Assembly: GCA_007050885.1 (NCBI GenBank)
Contig: SMYQ01000006.1
Location: 1-35,292, forward strand
Direction: 5' to 3'
DNA: 35,292 nt
Source: Candidatus Bathyarchaeota archaeon
GTDB lineage: Archaea > Thermoproteota > Bathyarchaeia > 40CM-2-53-6 > RBG-13-38-9
Part shown: piece by piece, positions 14,700 through 22,548 of the stretch
Position numbering within the stretch: the stretch's first letter is position 1
Layout of the letters: each line of letters starts with the position of its first letter
Position numbers and translations under genes: made by a program
The notes under the pieces: generated by a model
The model's database searches: none
Seen by the model: the letters and a program-made list of their open reading frames with translations, nothing else
Told to the model about the DNA's origin: nothing

Positions 14700-16325
14700 T
14701 CAAGTTTTTTTCTTTAGAGTATCTGAAACTATGTAGTTAGGTTTAGGGTATGCCCAAAAAGAGAAAACTTTTAGATAGTTTATTCCTGCAGCTTGTCTTA
14801 GATTTTCTGAATTACCTTGTTCTCTATATCCATGAATAAAAGATTCGGTCAATTGTCTCATTTTATCGCCATATGGAGATGAATAATGTGCTGAAAAATA
14901 TAGAAAAACTGCAATATCCCAGGCAAAATCTGTACCTTTCTTCGCCTGCTCCAAATCTAAAATGAAAACTTTACCTTCAGCATTTCTAATGAAGTTCTCA
15001 GGTTTACTATCTCCCAGTTGAATACCAAGCTCATGTACTTTTGCAATATTGCGCCCAATATCGGATATGCTTTCATAAAGATTCTGTTCATCTCTTTTTT
15101 CAGTTACGATTTTTTTAATAATATCAACAACTGGAATGCCATCAACATATTTCTCAACCAAAATTCTGTCTGAAATGCTAACGTGAAATATTTCTGGCAC
15201 ATTCACAAAGTTTCTTTGTAGCAAATGATTCATTCCAAATTCATTTGTTAATCTGGCTTTACCGGAAACAAAAAAAGATTTTGTCCCAAGGGCTACTAGA
15301 TTCAGAGTAAACCATTTGAAACCATGCCAGTCAGTAAATTTTTTTGCAACAAGCTTTTCTCCATTTGCTTGAACAAGATATACTTCATTAAGAACACCTC
15401 CTAGAGGGTTAATGAGTATCCGAGAATCTGGTCTAATTTTCACGATTATCTCTCTAATGTCTCCTTTTGCATCAATGGGTATCAATCCAGTCTTTGTTTT
15501 TAAAGATAAATAGATTCTTGGGTCTTCCATTTTAGGGCTCTTTGTGGTTAGTACAAATTCGCGTTTGAATTTCGATGCTAGTTCTCTTGATATGAGCTCA
15601 GGCGATACTAATCCTGCTCTACCATGCATCAGATATGATGACAACGCCTTCCTGCTGATTTCGACAACATTTACCACTTTATCTATAGTGCTTCGTGAGA
15701 TGATATCATCAATGAAAGCTTCACCTATGGTTATCCCTAAAGACTCGTGGTGTAGGATTCCAGCATCTACCAATTGTTCAATGGCACCATCATATCCTGG
15801 CATAACTTTCGTTATGTTTTTTTTCCGTAAATCACTCCTAAATGTATTTAGATAGCTGTACCTTATTGGTGGGAACGTTTTGGATAATCTCGATATATAT
15901 GATACTGCAAAATAGCGTGGATCTATAATTATTCCTCTTGATGCTTCACCATATTGTTGAATTATGTATTCAATATCTCTTCTAATCACTTCTTTTTTTA
16001 ATTCCATTTCCTTCTGTTTCAGATATTCTAAACCCTTCAAACCAAGATATGGGAAAAGCATTCGACCGGCGACAAAACCACCAAGAGCGCCTTTTTTTAC
16101 ATCTAGAATAAACAGTTCTTCATCAATTTCTAATATTGAAACCTGATCGCCATTAAGTTTCTCTAGATGATATCTGGCACCACCAGGATAATGACATATC
16201 GCCATACAATCATACAGACTATTCTCTCTCGCGTAACCTGCAACTCTTGATCCGTATATCAGAGACGCAACAGGATCATATTCTTCAGCAAGTCCACCTA
16301 TTAATTTGAGTAGAGAGTCATCCAT
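14700..16325 (-). CDS. Two-domain protein: nucleotidyltransferase-like + Bud32/RIO-like kinase-like
   Basis: This 541-aa protein joins two recognisable modules. Residues ~15-75 resemble a minimal nucleotidyltransferase: GSR at 25-27, then S-L-Y-D-C where active enzymes have S-D-x-D-L, so only one of the paired Asp residues (Asp39) remains. Residues ~300-500 resemble a small protein-kinase fold: a Gly-rich loop (309-313), Lys328 or Lys329 of LVAKKF, an alpha-C Glu near 362, the catalytic loop LGDSKPEN (Asp439, Asn444; His of HxD replaced by Leu) and the metal-binding Asp457 in FILDLE. The middle (100-300) is helical and unassigned. The kinase part is closest in style to Bud32/KAE1-linked and RIO kinases. 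Substrate unknown. ATG 16325 follows AAGGT by ~12 nt. Confidence 0.7.
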   Translation of the reverse strand: MDDSLLKLIGGLAEEYDPVASLIYGSRVAGYARENSLYDCMAICHYPGGARYHLEKLNGDQVSILEIDEELFILDVKKGALGGFVAGRMLFPYLGLKGLEYLKQKEMELKKEVIRRDIEYIIQQYGEASRGIIIDPRYFAVSYISRLSKTFPPIRYSYLNTFRSDLRKKNITKVMPGYDGAIEQLVDAGILHHESLGITIGEAFIDDIISRSTIDKVVNVVEISRKALSSYLMHGRAGLVSPELISRELASKFKREFVLTTKSPKMEDPRIYLSLKTKTGLIPIDAKGDIREIIVKIRPDSRILINPLGGVLNEVYLVQANGEKLVAKKFTDWHGFKWFTLNLVALGTKSFFVSGKARLTNEFGMNHLLQRNFVNVPEIFHVSISDRILVEKYVDGIPVVDIIKKIVTEKRDEQNLYESISDIGRNIAKVHELGIQLGDSKPENFIRNAEGKVFILDLEQAKKGTDFAWDIAVFLYFSAHYSSPYGDKMRQLTESFIHGYREQGNSENLRQAAGINYLKVFSFWAYPKPNYIVSDTLKKKT

Positions 16326-16667
16326 TATCTTTCTATACCTTAAACTGCGCCTATCTATTGTTGTTTAACCGTATTTATGGGGTCCCGAAATATCAAAAAT
16401 TAACGTAATATGGACCATTTCTTGACCTTTAACAAAACAATCAGTATTCTTGATTTGGATCTTTTAAACACATTACCACAATTCAGCAATTTTGAAGTTA
16501 AAAATGGCATATTGTCATAATTTTCAAGTATTTCCAAATTTATAACACATTTTAGTTTTTGGATCCTAAATTACTGTTAACAATTGAAATATCAGTGAAA
16601 AACATCCTAATCAAGAAGATTAAATATCAAGACATAATTAACACCATCTTGAATATTTGGAAAAAAA
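16326..16667. promoter_or_regulatory. 342-bp divergent intergenic region
   Basis: No gene is seen here. The left end holds a minus-strand TATA-like box, CCATAAATAC (16371-16380), placed to give a ~25-nt leader for the kinase-domain gene. The right half holds two plus-strand candidates for the surface-protein cluster, AATTTATAACA (16537-16547) and GATTAAATATC near 16618-16628. No long repeat or RNA-like structure stands out. Confidence 0.4.
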
Positions 16668-17588
16668 TTGCGTTCAACACAAGGTGAAGAGTTCGTCAGG
16701 TATGGGTCCATGTCAACTTTATTCTCTGTAAAATCATCTTATAATCTTAAAATTCAACTTGTAGGAATATTACTAGTTCTATTAATCTCAACACTAACCT
16801 ATTCTACTTTAATTTCTAAAGTGAATTCACAATCACCAACGCACTCAGTGTTTGTTGAAATCTTTACAAGCACATGGTGTGACCCATGTCAAACAGAGCA
16901 GTTAATAATTAAAAATACATTTTCGAATGATAGTCATATCGCTCATTTCCTTGTTTATCATCTCCAAGATGTCTGGAGCACAACATATTCGGTTGATCGA
17001 GCAAATCAACTAGACTTCAATTTTGTCCCATCACATGCATATGATGGCGGATACTCTAGAACAAGTGGTGCAATTATCAATTCTTCTGAAATAGAATCAC
17101 TTACTTTCAGAAGTGTTCATTTAATTGAATTAACAGTAACAAAAGCTATTAACGGAAGTTTATTGACTACTCAAATTTCAATAGCGGAAAGAAACGGTTA
17201 TTCTTTTAGTGGGGACGTAGTTGTTTATGTAGTCGAAGACAAGATTTTCCGTAATGGAACAGAATGGAATTCCATCTATAGAGATCAAATATTCAAACAG
17301 GGAATTTTTCTAAAACCAAATTCATATGAAGTCCTTTCAGGAAATTGGTCAATACCAGTAGATAGTATACCAGAAAACATTGAGATTATTGCAGTGGCAT
17401 TCGATAAGTCTTCAACTGGCAAATATGGACCTTATGCAGTTCAATCAGCATGTAGCAAGGATAGTGAACTCGCCATTCCTGAATTTGGGACTATGTTCCC
17501 AATCATTACAGCATCCACCATCCTAATCACATCTCTAGCATTGAAGAGAATTAATCTGAGAAAGAATGGGATTGAACCGAACATCTAA
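16668..17588 (+). CDS. Secreted thioredoxin-fold protein with PEFG-type C-terminal anchor
   Basis: This 306-aa protein is predicted outside the cell. A signal peptide or anchor helix spans ~29-50. The mature part opens with VEIFTSTWCDPCQ, a thioredoxin-like active site with Cys71-x2-Cys74, close in style to Omp28-like extracellular thioredoxin-fold proteins. The C-terminus has a PEFG motif directly followed by a hydrophobic helix and a basic tail (RINLRKN). That tripartite layout is the one recognised by archaeosortases or retained as a membrane anchor. The role may be thiol-disulfide exchange on exported proteins. The start is uncertain: TTG 16668 has a weak GGAA upstream, and ATG 16710 (Met15) would give a more compact signal peptide. 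It opens the rightward surface/glycosylation cluster. Confidence 0.75.
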   Translation: MRSTQGEEFVRYGSMSTLFSVKSSYNLKIQLVGILLVLLISTLTYSTLISKVNSQSPTHSVFVEIFTSTWCDPCQTEQLIIKNTFSNDSHIAHFLVYHLQDVWSTTYSVDRANQLDFNFVPSHAYDGGYSRTSGAIINSSEIESLTFRSVHLIELTVTKAINGSLLTTQISIAERNGYSFSGDVVVYVVEDKIFRNGTEWNSIYRDQIFKQGIFLKPNSYEVLSGNWSIPVDSIPENIEIIAVAFDKSSTGKYGPYAVQSACSKDSELAIPEFGTMFPIITASTILITSLALKRINLRKNGIEPNI

Positions 17589-17614
17589 ATGTTCAACGGG
17601 AAGAATACGCGCAG

Positions 17615-19735
17615 ATGAATAAAAAGATCATCGCGAAAGATACTATCCCATTATTAATCGCATTCATAATAGGAATTTTAATTGTTATCCCACGTTTATT
17701 ACCAGGGATCCCTCAAGGTGTTGATTCTGCCAGTCACCTGAGTAAGATCCTCTTCATGTTCAAATGGCATGATAGACTCGGTTACATTCCTTCTTGGTTT
17801 CCAGATTGGTATTGTGGAACACCTTTTCTCCTATTATATTCACCTTTAAGTTATTTTCTTACATTCGCAATAGCTATTATTGGAAAAGATGCAGTAAGCG
17901 CTTACAAATTCATAGATACTATTTTTTTTCTTGTAACTCCTATTACAGTATATCTTCTGGGTCGAGAACTTAAATTAAGTATTAGAGAATCTTCTTGGAG
18001 TGCATTAATTTTTGGATTAACTCCAACGGTTATTGGAAATTACATTTTTTATGATAGATTCCCGAACATCATTGCTTTGCCAATCATATGCTTATTACTA
18101 ATTACTTTCATTCGCATGTTATCTAAGAAATCAATGATATGGTTTGCCTCTTCAATTTTACTTCTTGGCACAGTTATTCTCACTCATCATCTCTCAGCAT
18201 TAATAACATTCTTTATTTTATTATTGGCGTTTTTGTCACTTACAACTTCATTTGCTGATTTAAAATTTAATTTGCTCAAATTCTTAGGCGTAATTTTTGG
18301 CGGAATCGCATTGACAAGTTTTTGGTTAGTCGATTTCATTCAAGCTTCTTCTCAAATCGCAGATAATCCATTTTTTAATAGGACGATGGAATTCCCCTTC
18401 ATCAAATTATCCTATGCATTATATGATTATATGATTCTAGAACAAGGAATAGTTCAGTTTATTTTGGCAATTAGTGCTATTATCCTTTGGGTCTCCAAAG
18501 ATTTTAAAAAATCAATAATCGTTTCCGCCCTTGTTTTGCTATTCGTAGGCATGTCATTTTTTGAAATTGGATATCAAACTTACATTAATATCCAAATGAT
18601 TGGACAAGCACTTGTTATAATAGCACTTATCTTCATAGCAGGTTTAGTAATATTTAGGACTCGAAGAAGTGAATATAATCATTTTAATTTCTTTCTTGTA
18701 TTATGGTTCGTATCTTTCTTCTGGCTTGGTCTCGGATATTATGCAATTCCAATTGTAAAAATACCTTTATTGCAATCCATTTGGAGAAGCCTTGATGTAT
18801 ACAGATTCTGGTTATTCCTCAGTCTACCAATCGCTTTTCTTGCTGGCGTTTTAGTCGAAGGAGTTATCTGCAGAATGCGGAGAAACATGAAATTGTTAAT
18901 ATTGACCGTTATTTTCATATTACTTTTTACTGGCGGAGTAGTCAAATCTGTTTATTTACTGAATCAAGAAGTTAATCCCCATCTACCTTATACAGTTCAG
19001 AATTCTAACATTCCAATAGAATTACTGGAATATCTACGATTGCAGAATGATTATGGAAGGATTCTACCTGTTAGATGTCCTTTGTGGATTTACATGACCC
19101 CTAGTTATACTGGAAAAAATCTGATAGACGGATGGTATCCTCAAGAAAAACTTATTCCTCGTTTGCTTGGAATAGATGACTATCGGATCAATGATTTGGA
19201 AACAACAGAAAACAGGTTAGAGGTATGGAAGAATCTCATTGATCAAAATCAAGAGCTAGGGATACATTGGGTAATTGTAGGGAATTCTAATAAAACTTTG
19301 ATTCGATATCTTACAAATTCGACATTCAAACAAGATGCTTTTATCACTCATGAAGGAGGAAATCTGACTATTTTAAAAAATACCGTCCCCAACTCTTTTG
19401 TTCAATTAATTACTGAAAACGGTAATATTGATTATAACTTTGAGAGATCTAGTCCCGAAAGAATAAACATTGAGATCACAGATCCATATTCAAACGTTAA
19501 AATTTTTGTGAGAGAAGCTTACTATATAGGCTGGATTGCAACAGTTGATAATGATACAACCAGCGTTATGTCTACTCCCGAGGGTTTCATACTGATTACG
19601 CCAGAACCAAGTCCTACTCAAGTTACATTCGAATATACCCGTTCTAATAATTCATACATCTGGCCATCTTTGCTAATGATTATTTTAATCATTCTACTTT
19701 TAATATACTCAAGAAAAAATGTCCAAATAACTTGA
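17615..19735 (+). CDS. Polytopic GT-C-like membrane protein (PTPS-related/glycosyltransferase type)
   Basis: This 706-aa protein has about 12 membrane helices in residues 10-460, then a ~220-residue extracytoplasmic domain and a final helix (~683-700). Between helices 1 and 2 it has GVDSASHL (Asp37, His41), the acidic first-loop motif typical of GT-C glycosyltransferases and of the membrane 'PTPS-related' family. GT-C enzymes move sugars from dolichyl- or polyprenyl-phosphate donors to acceptors on the outer face of the membrane. The donor and acceptor here are unknown. It starts 27 bp after the thioredoxin-like gene and ends 10 bp before another GT-C-like gene, so the three are probably one operon. 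Its C-terminal domain could bind glycan or the acceptor protein. Confidence 0.75.
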   Translation: MNKKIIAKDTIPLLIAFIIGILIVIPRLLPGIPQGVDSASHLSKILFMFKWHDRLGYIPSWFPDWYCGTPFLLLYSPLSYFLTFAIAIIGKDAVSAYKFIDTIFFLVTPITVYLLGRELKLSIRESSWSALIFGLTPTVIGNYIFYDRFPNIIALPIICLLLITFIRMLSKKSMIWFASSILLLGTVILTHHLSALITFFILLLAFLSLTTSFADLKFNLLKFLGVIFGGIALTSFWLVDFIQASSQIADNPFFNRTMEFPFIKLSYALYDYMILEQGIVQFILAISAIILWVSKDFKKSIIVSALVLLFVGMSFFEIGYQTYINIQMIGQALVIIALIFIAGLVIFRTRRSEYNHFNFFLVLWFVSFFWLGLGYYAIPIVKIPLLQSIWRSLDVYRFWLFLSLPIAFLAGVLVEGVICRMRRNMKLLILTVIFILLFTGGVVKSVYLLNQEVNPHLPYTVQNSNIPIELLEYLRLQNDYGRILPVRCPLWIYMTPSYTGKNLIDGWYPQEKLIPRLLGIDDYRINDLETTENRLEVWKNLIDQNQELGIHWVIVGNSNKTLIRYLTNSTFKQDAFITHEGGNLTILKNTVPNSFVQLITENGNIDYNFERSSPERINIEITDPYSNVKIFVREAYYIGWIATVDNDTTSVMSTPEGFILITPEPSPTQVTFEYTRSNNSYIWPSLLMIILIILLLIYSRKNVQIT

Positions 19736-19745
19736 TGGAAACAAT

Positions 19746-21002
19746 ATGAAAACAAACGAAGAGTCTAAATCAGCGGAATTGAAGAGATACGAAAACTTTA
19801 CTCTTCGAATATTCTATCTTTTTACTGCGGGATTTCTGTTTTATGAGAGTTTTCAAAATTGGTTAAGAGGCAAAATAGAAACCCACCCTGAAGTTGTTGT
19901 ACTTTGTGTGATAGGTTATTCACTAGCATTATTCCTTATGACAGTTTCTTTGTCATCTATCAAAATTTTACAGAGATTTAAGATCATACCTCTAATAGCA
20001 CTAATATTCATCATGACTTCGAGCATTTACGTAATAGCAGAGATCCAATACAATGGAGTTTATAGAACAGATTCAATGGCTTTCACACACTATGCATCAC
20101 AACTCTGGCTTTTCCCCTCTTGGAATCCTTATGGTCACGATCTGCAGATAGCTTTGGAAATGTTTACTGTAGATGTAGATTATGTTACGTTGAAACCAGA
20201 TGGAGATCTGGTTACGAACCTAAACTATCCAGCTCTTCACTTACTATTTTTCACACCTTTTGCATATTTCGGATTGCAAGATATGAGATGGATCACATTC
20301 ATTTTTGCAATAGCGATAATCTTAATTCTCTATTGGAAATCACCATCTGAAATAAGACCTTTAGTTCTAATTCCTTTCTTTGCTGGGGTTGATCTGGCTA
20401 TAAATTTCACAGCAGGGTGCCTAAACGATTTTCTATGGGTACTTCCGCTTATTATTACTGCATTTTATATTGGCAATCCACTAATTGCAGGATTATCATT
20501 TGGATTAGCAAGTGCAGTTAAACAACAACCATGGCTCCTTTTTCCATTTCTATTAACATATATTTGGAGATCTGAAGAATATGCTGGAAAGAAAAAGACA
20601 AAATCAATCGTCATGTTTACCACCTCAACAATAGTTGGTTTCCTACTACCAAACATTATTTTCATCTTAAAAGATCCTAAATCATGGTTATCTGATGTCA
20701 CAACTCCTTTTTCCGGTCAATTGATTGTAATAAGCCAAGGACTATCTACAATAACTCAATCTGGATACGTACCTCTTTCAAATAATTTCTATTTCTTTTT
20801 TGCAGTATCAGTTTTTTTCCTTCTGTTAATATATTACAATCTATACTTTGAAGATCTAAAATATGCGATTTGGGCTTTTCCAGCGTTGATATTATGGTTT
20901 TCACCTCGCGGACTCCAGAACTACTTTATTTATCTAATCCCGATATGCCTCGTTGCAATTGTGACATGGTATAAAACATCATTTAGGCGTGATCTAAAAT
21001 GA
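19746..21002 (+). CDS. Polytopic GT-C mannosyltransferase-like protein (GT87/DUF2029-like)
   Basis: This 418-aa protein has 10-11 predicted membrane helices. It has the layout of polyprenyl-phosphate-dependent hexosyltransferases. The first long outer loop carries acidic residues (TDSMAFTHYAS, then a VDVDY segment), followed by NYPALHLLFFTPF. The mid-protein segment LASAVKQQPWLLFPF corresponds to the conserved 'GL-x-x-A-x-K-x-x-P-x-x-x-x-P' helix of DUF2029 proteins. It should therefore add a sugar, perhaps mannose, to a lipid-linked or protein-linked glycan outside the membrane. It begins 10 bp after the previous GT-C-like gene and overlaps the next gene by four bases (ATGA), so translation is likely coupled. 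Confidence 0.7.
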   Translation: MKTNEESKSAELKRYENFTLRIFYLFTAGFLFYESFQNWLRGKIETHPEVVVLCVIGYSLALFLMTVSLSSIKILQRFKIIPLIALIFIMTSSIYVIAEIQYNGVYRTDSMAFTHYASQLWLFPSWNPYGHDLQIALEMFTVDVDYVTLKPDGDLVTNLNYPALHLLFFTPFAYFGLQDMRWITFIFAIAIILILYWKSPSEIRPLVLIPFFAGVDLAINFTAGCLNDFLWVLPLIITAFYIGNPLIAGLSFGLASAVKQQPWLLFPFLLTYIWRSEEYAGKKKTKSIVMFTTSTIVGFLLPNIIFILKDPKSWLSDVTTPFSGQLIVISQGLSTITQSGYVPLSNNFYFFFAVSVFFLLLIYYNLYFEDLKYAIWAFPALILWFSPRGLQNYFIYLIPICLVAIVTWYKTSFRRDLK

Positions 21003-21718
21003 ATACAGTGAACCGCCGGCGTGTGACATATGTCACTTTGATTTTATTTATACTGATAATCGGAATATCGTTTTTTCAAAATTTTGGTAAATCTCAAGAT
21101 TTTCCTCTTATTCTTAATCCAAAATTCAAATACTTTACAAAAGATCCACAGACGGGAATGCAAAGGCCGTTCTTATGGGAAGCCACATACACATTAGGCC
21201 CAAATGATTCAGGTTTTCTTAGACGTGATATTGTAGCAGATAATGAGTGTTTGGGCCTTCACCTATACCAAGATGGCGCTAATGATACATACGCTTGGGC
21301 CAATATTCATGTCAAACAGGCGATAAGAGGATCAGATGTATCAAAACTCCTAAGATCAAATGTATCATTCTGGATTTATCCAACTTTTAGCTTTGTTCAC
21401 GATATAAATTCAAAAGAGCCTTGGAATGTTTTTGGTTTAGAGGTAAATGATGGTGCCCACATAATATGGTTCATCTTTTCAGATTCTGCTGAACAAACAT
21501 ACCAATTACGAAATCATAGAATAGTTCACACAAATTTGCCTCTCAATCAGTGGTCATATGTCAAGCTCGATATAGCTGAAGAGTATGCTAAGGCTGGTTG
21601 GGAAGAACCTTCTGATCTATCATTTATTCTTATATCTGGAGCTACAAAAATGACTCCTGGAACCTATGCTGGGTATTTCCGTGAAATTAATGTATACACT
21701 GAACAAGAAGGTTATTGA
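20999..21718 (+). CDS. Membrane-anchored extracellular beta-sandwich protein
   Basis: This 239-aa protein is not assigned to a family. Residues ~10-27 form one hydrophobic helix after a basic N-terminus (RRR), a signal anchor that leaves residues ~30-239 outside. That part is beta-rich with many aromatic residues. Patterns such as SFWIYPTFSF and WSYVKLDIAEEY recall jelly-roll carbohydrate-binding domains. It has at least two N-x-S/T sequons. The start ATG overlaps the stop of the preceding GT-C-like gene (ATGA), which argues for a functional link, for example acceptor or glycan binding for that enzyme. This is inference from position and fold style only. Confidence 0.6.
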   Translation: MNTVNRRRVTYVTLILFILIIGISFFQNFGKSQDFPLILNPKFKYFTKDPQTGMQRPFLWEATYTLGPNDSGFLRRDIVADNECLGLHLYQDGANDTYAWANIHVKQAIRGSDVSKLLRSNVSFWIYPTFSFVHDINSKEPWNVFGLEVNDGAHIIWFIFSDSAEQTYQLRNHRIVHTNLPLNQWSYVKLDIAEEYAKAGWEEPSDLSFILISGATKMTPGTYAGYFREINVYTEQEGY

Positions 21719-21792
21719 CATCAATTATATGAACAAACATGATTTGAAGTTATGACATTATAATTAATTCATTAAAATTGTAGGAAATCAAA

Positions 21793-22482
21793 ATGTTTGA
21801 GAGCATCAAAAATAGGTTCTCCAATAAGAAAGAACTTTTTTCTGATTTGTGGCATGTAGCAGTTATCTTGGTAGTCTGTGCAATAATTTTGGCTTTCACT
21901 CCTGCACCAGCATATTTGGTATTCATTGGAGGCGCCATCATGACATCAATATTCATTCTTCCAAAGATTAGAAGTATAACCGGCCAAATTTATTCCCTTT
22001 TATCGTGGATATTTGGAACAACTGCTGTTCTAGTGCTAGTGATCTATGCTGTAAGAACAACTTTCCCCTACATAGTTGGGGATAATCTTGTATTGGTACA
22101 GGTTGAAGTTGTCCCCGGCATATTTATGAAGCCTATAACCATTTTCATGTTTTCTTTCTTCCTATGGTTTGTATTCGGATTGTATACGCCATCATCTATT
22201 AGACGCTTCGAGCAGATGCTTCCGGAGGTTCGAAGACTTCTATATTCGCTTGCTTGGCTTGGGGTATTAGCTAGTGGCTTTGAAATAATATATCATATTG
22301 TGGTTTGGACGGCAGCATTATCCGTGCAGGGTCTACAAAATCCAGATATTATAGTTAATCCTTGGCCTTTGCGAAGTATGACTCCGATAAATATTGTTTT
22401 TGCAACAAAGTTAGTATTTCTGATATTTACAATATGCTGTTTTGTCATAGATTATATTAAAATGATAGATTCTAGAGGATAG
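21793..22482 (+). CDS. Unassigned polytopic membrane protein
   Basis: This 229-aa protein has about six hydrophobic helices at roughly 20-37, 40-57, 65-87, 113-135, 145-172 and 200-222. It has no motif I recognise. Basic residues after helix 2 and in the RRFEQMLPEVRR segment suggest those loops are cytoplasmic. Start ATG 21793 has AGGA about 9 nt upstream. It lies 74 bp after the beta-sandwich gene and 66 bp before the transmembrane ATPase gene, all in one direction. It may be a membrane partner of the ATPase or part of the glycan machinery, but nothing in the sequence decides this. Confidence 0.55.
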   Translation: MFESIKNRFSNKKELFSDLWHVAVILVVCAIILAFTPAPAYLVFIGGAIMTSIFILPKIRSITGQIYSLLSWIFGTTAVLVLVIYAVRTTFPYIVGDNLVLVQVEVVPGIFMKPITIFMFSFFLWFVFGLYTPSSIRRFEQMLPEVRRLLYSLAWLGVLASGFEIIYHIVVWTAALSVQGLQNPDIIVNPWPLRSMTPINIVFATKLVFLIFTICCFVIDYIKMIDSRG

Positions 22483-22548
22483 CCTTTAATCAGTACTCTT
22501 TAAATCAAGAGAGATGATAGGCGAAAGTCTCGATAAGGTCGTTGAACA

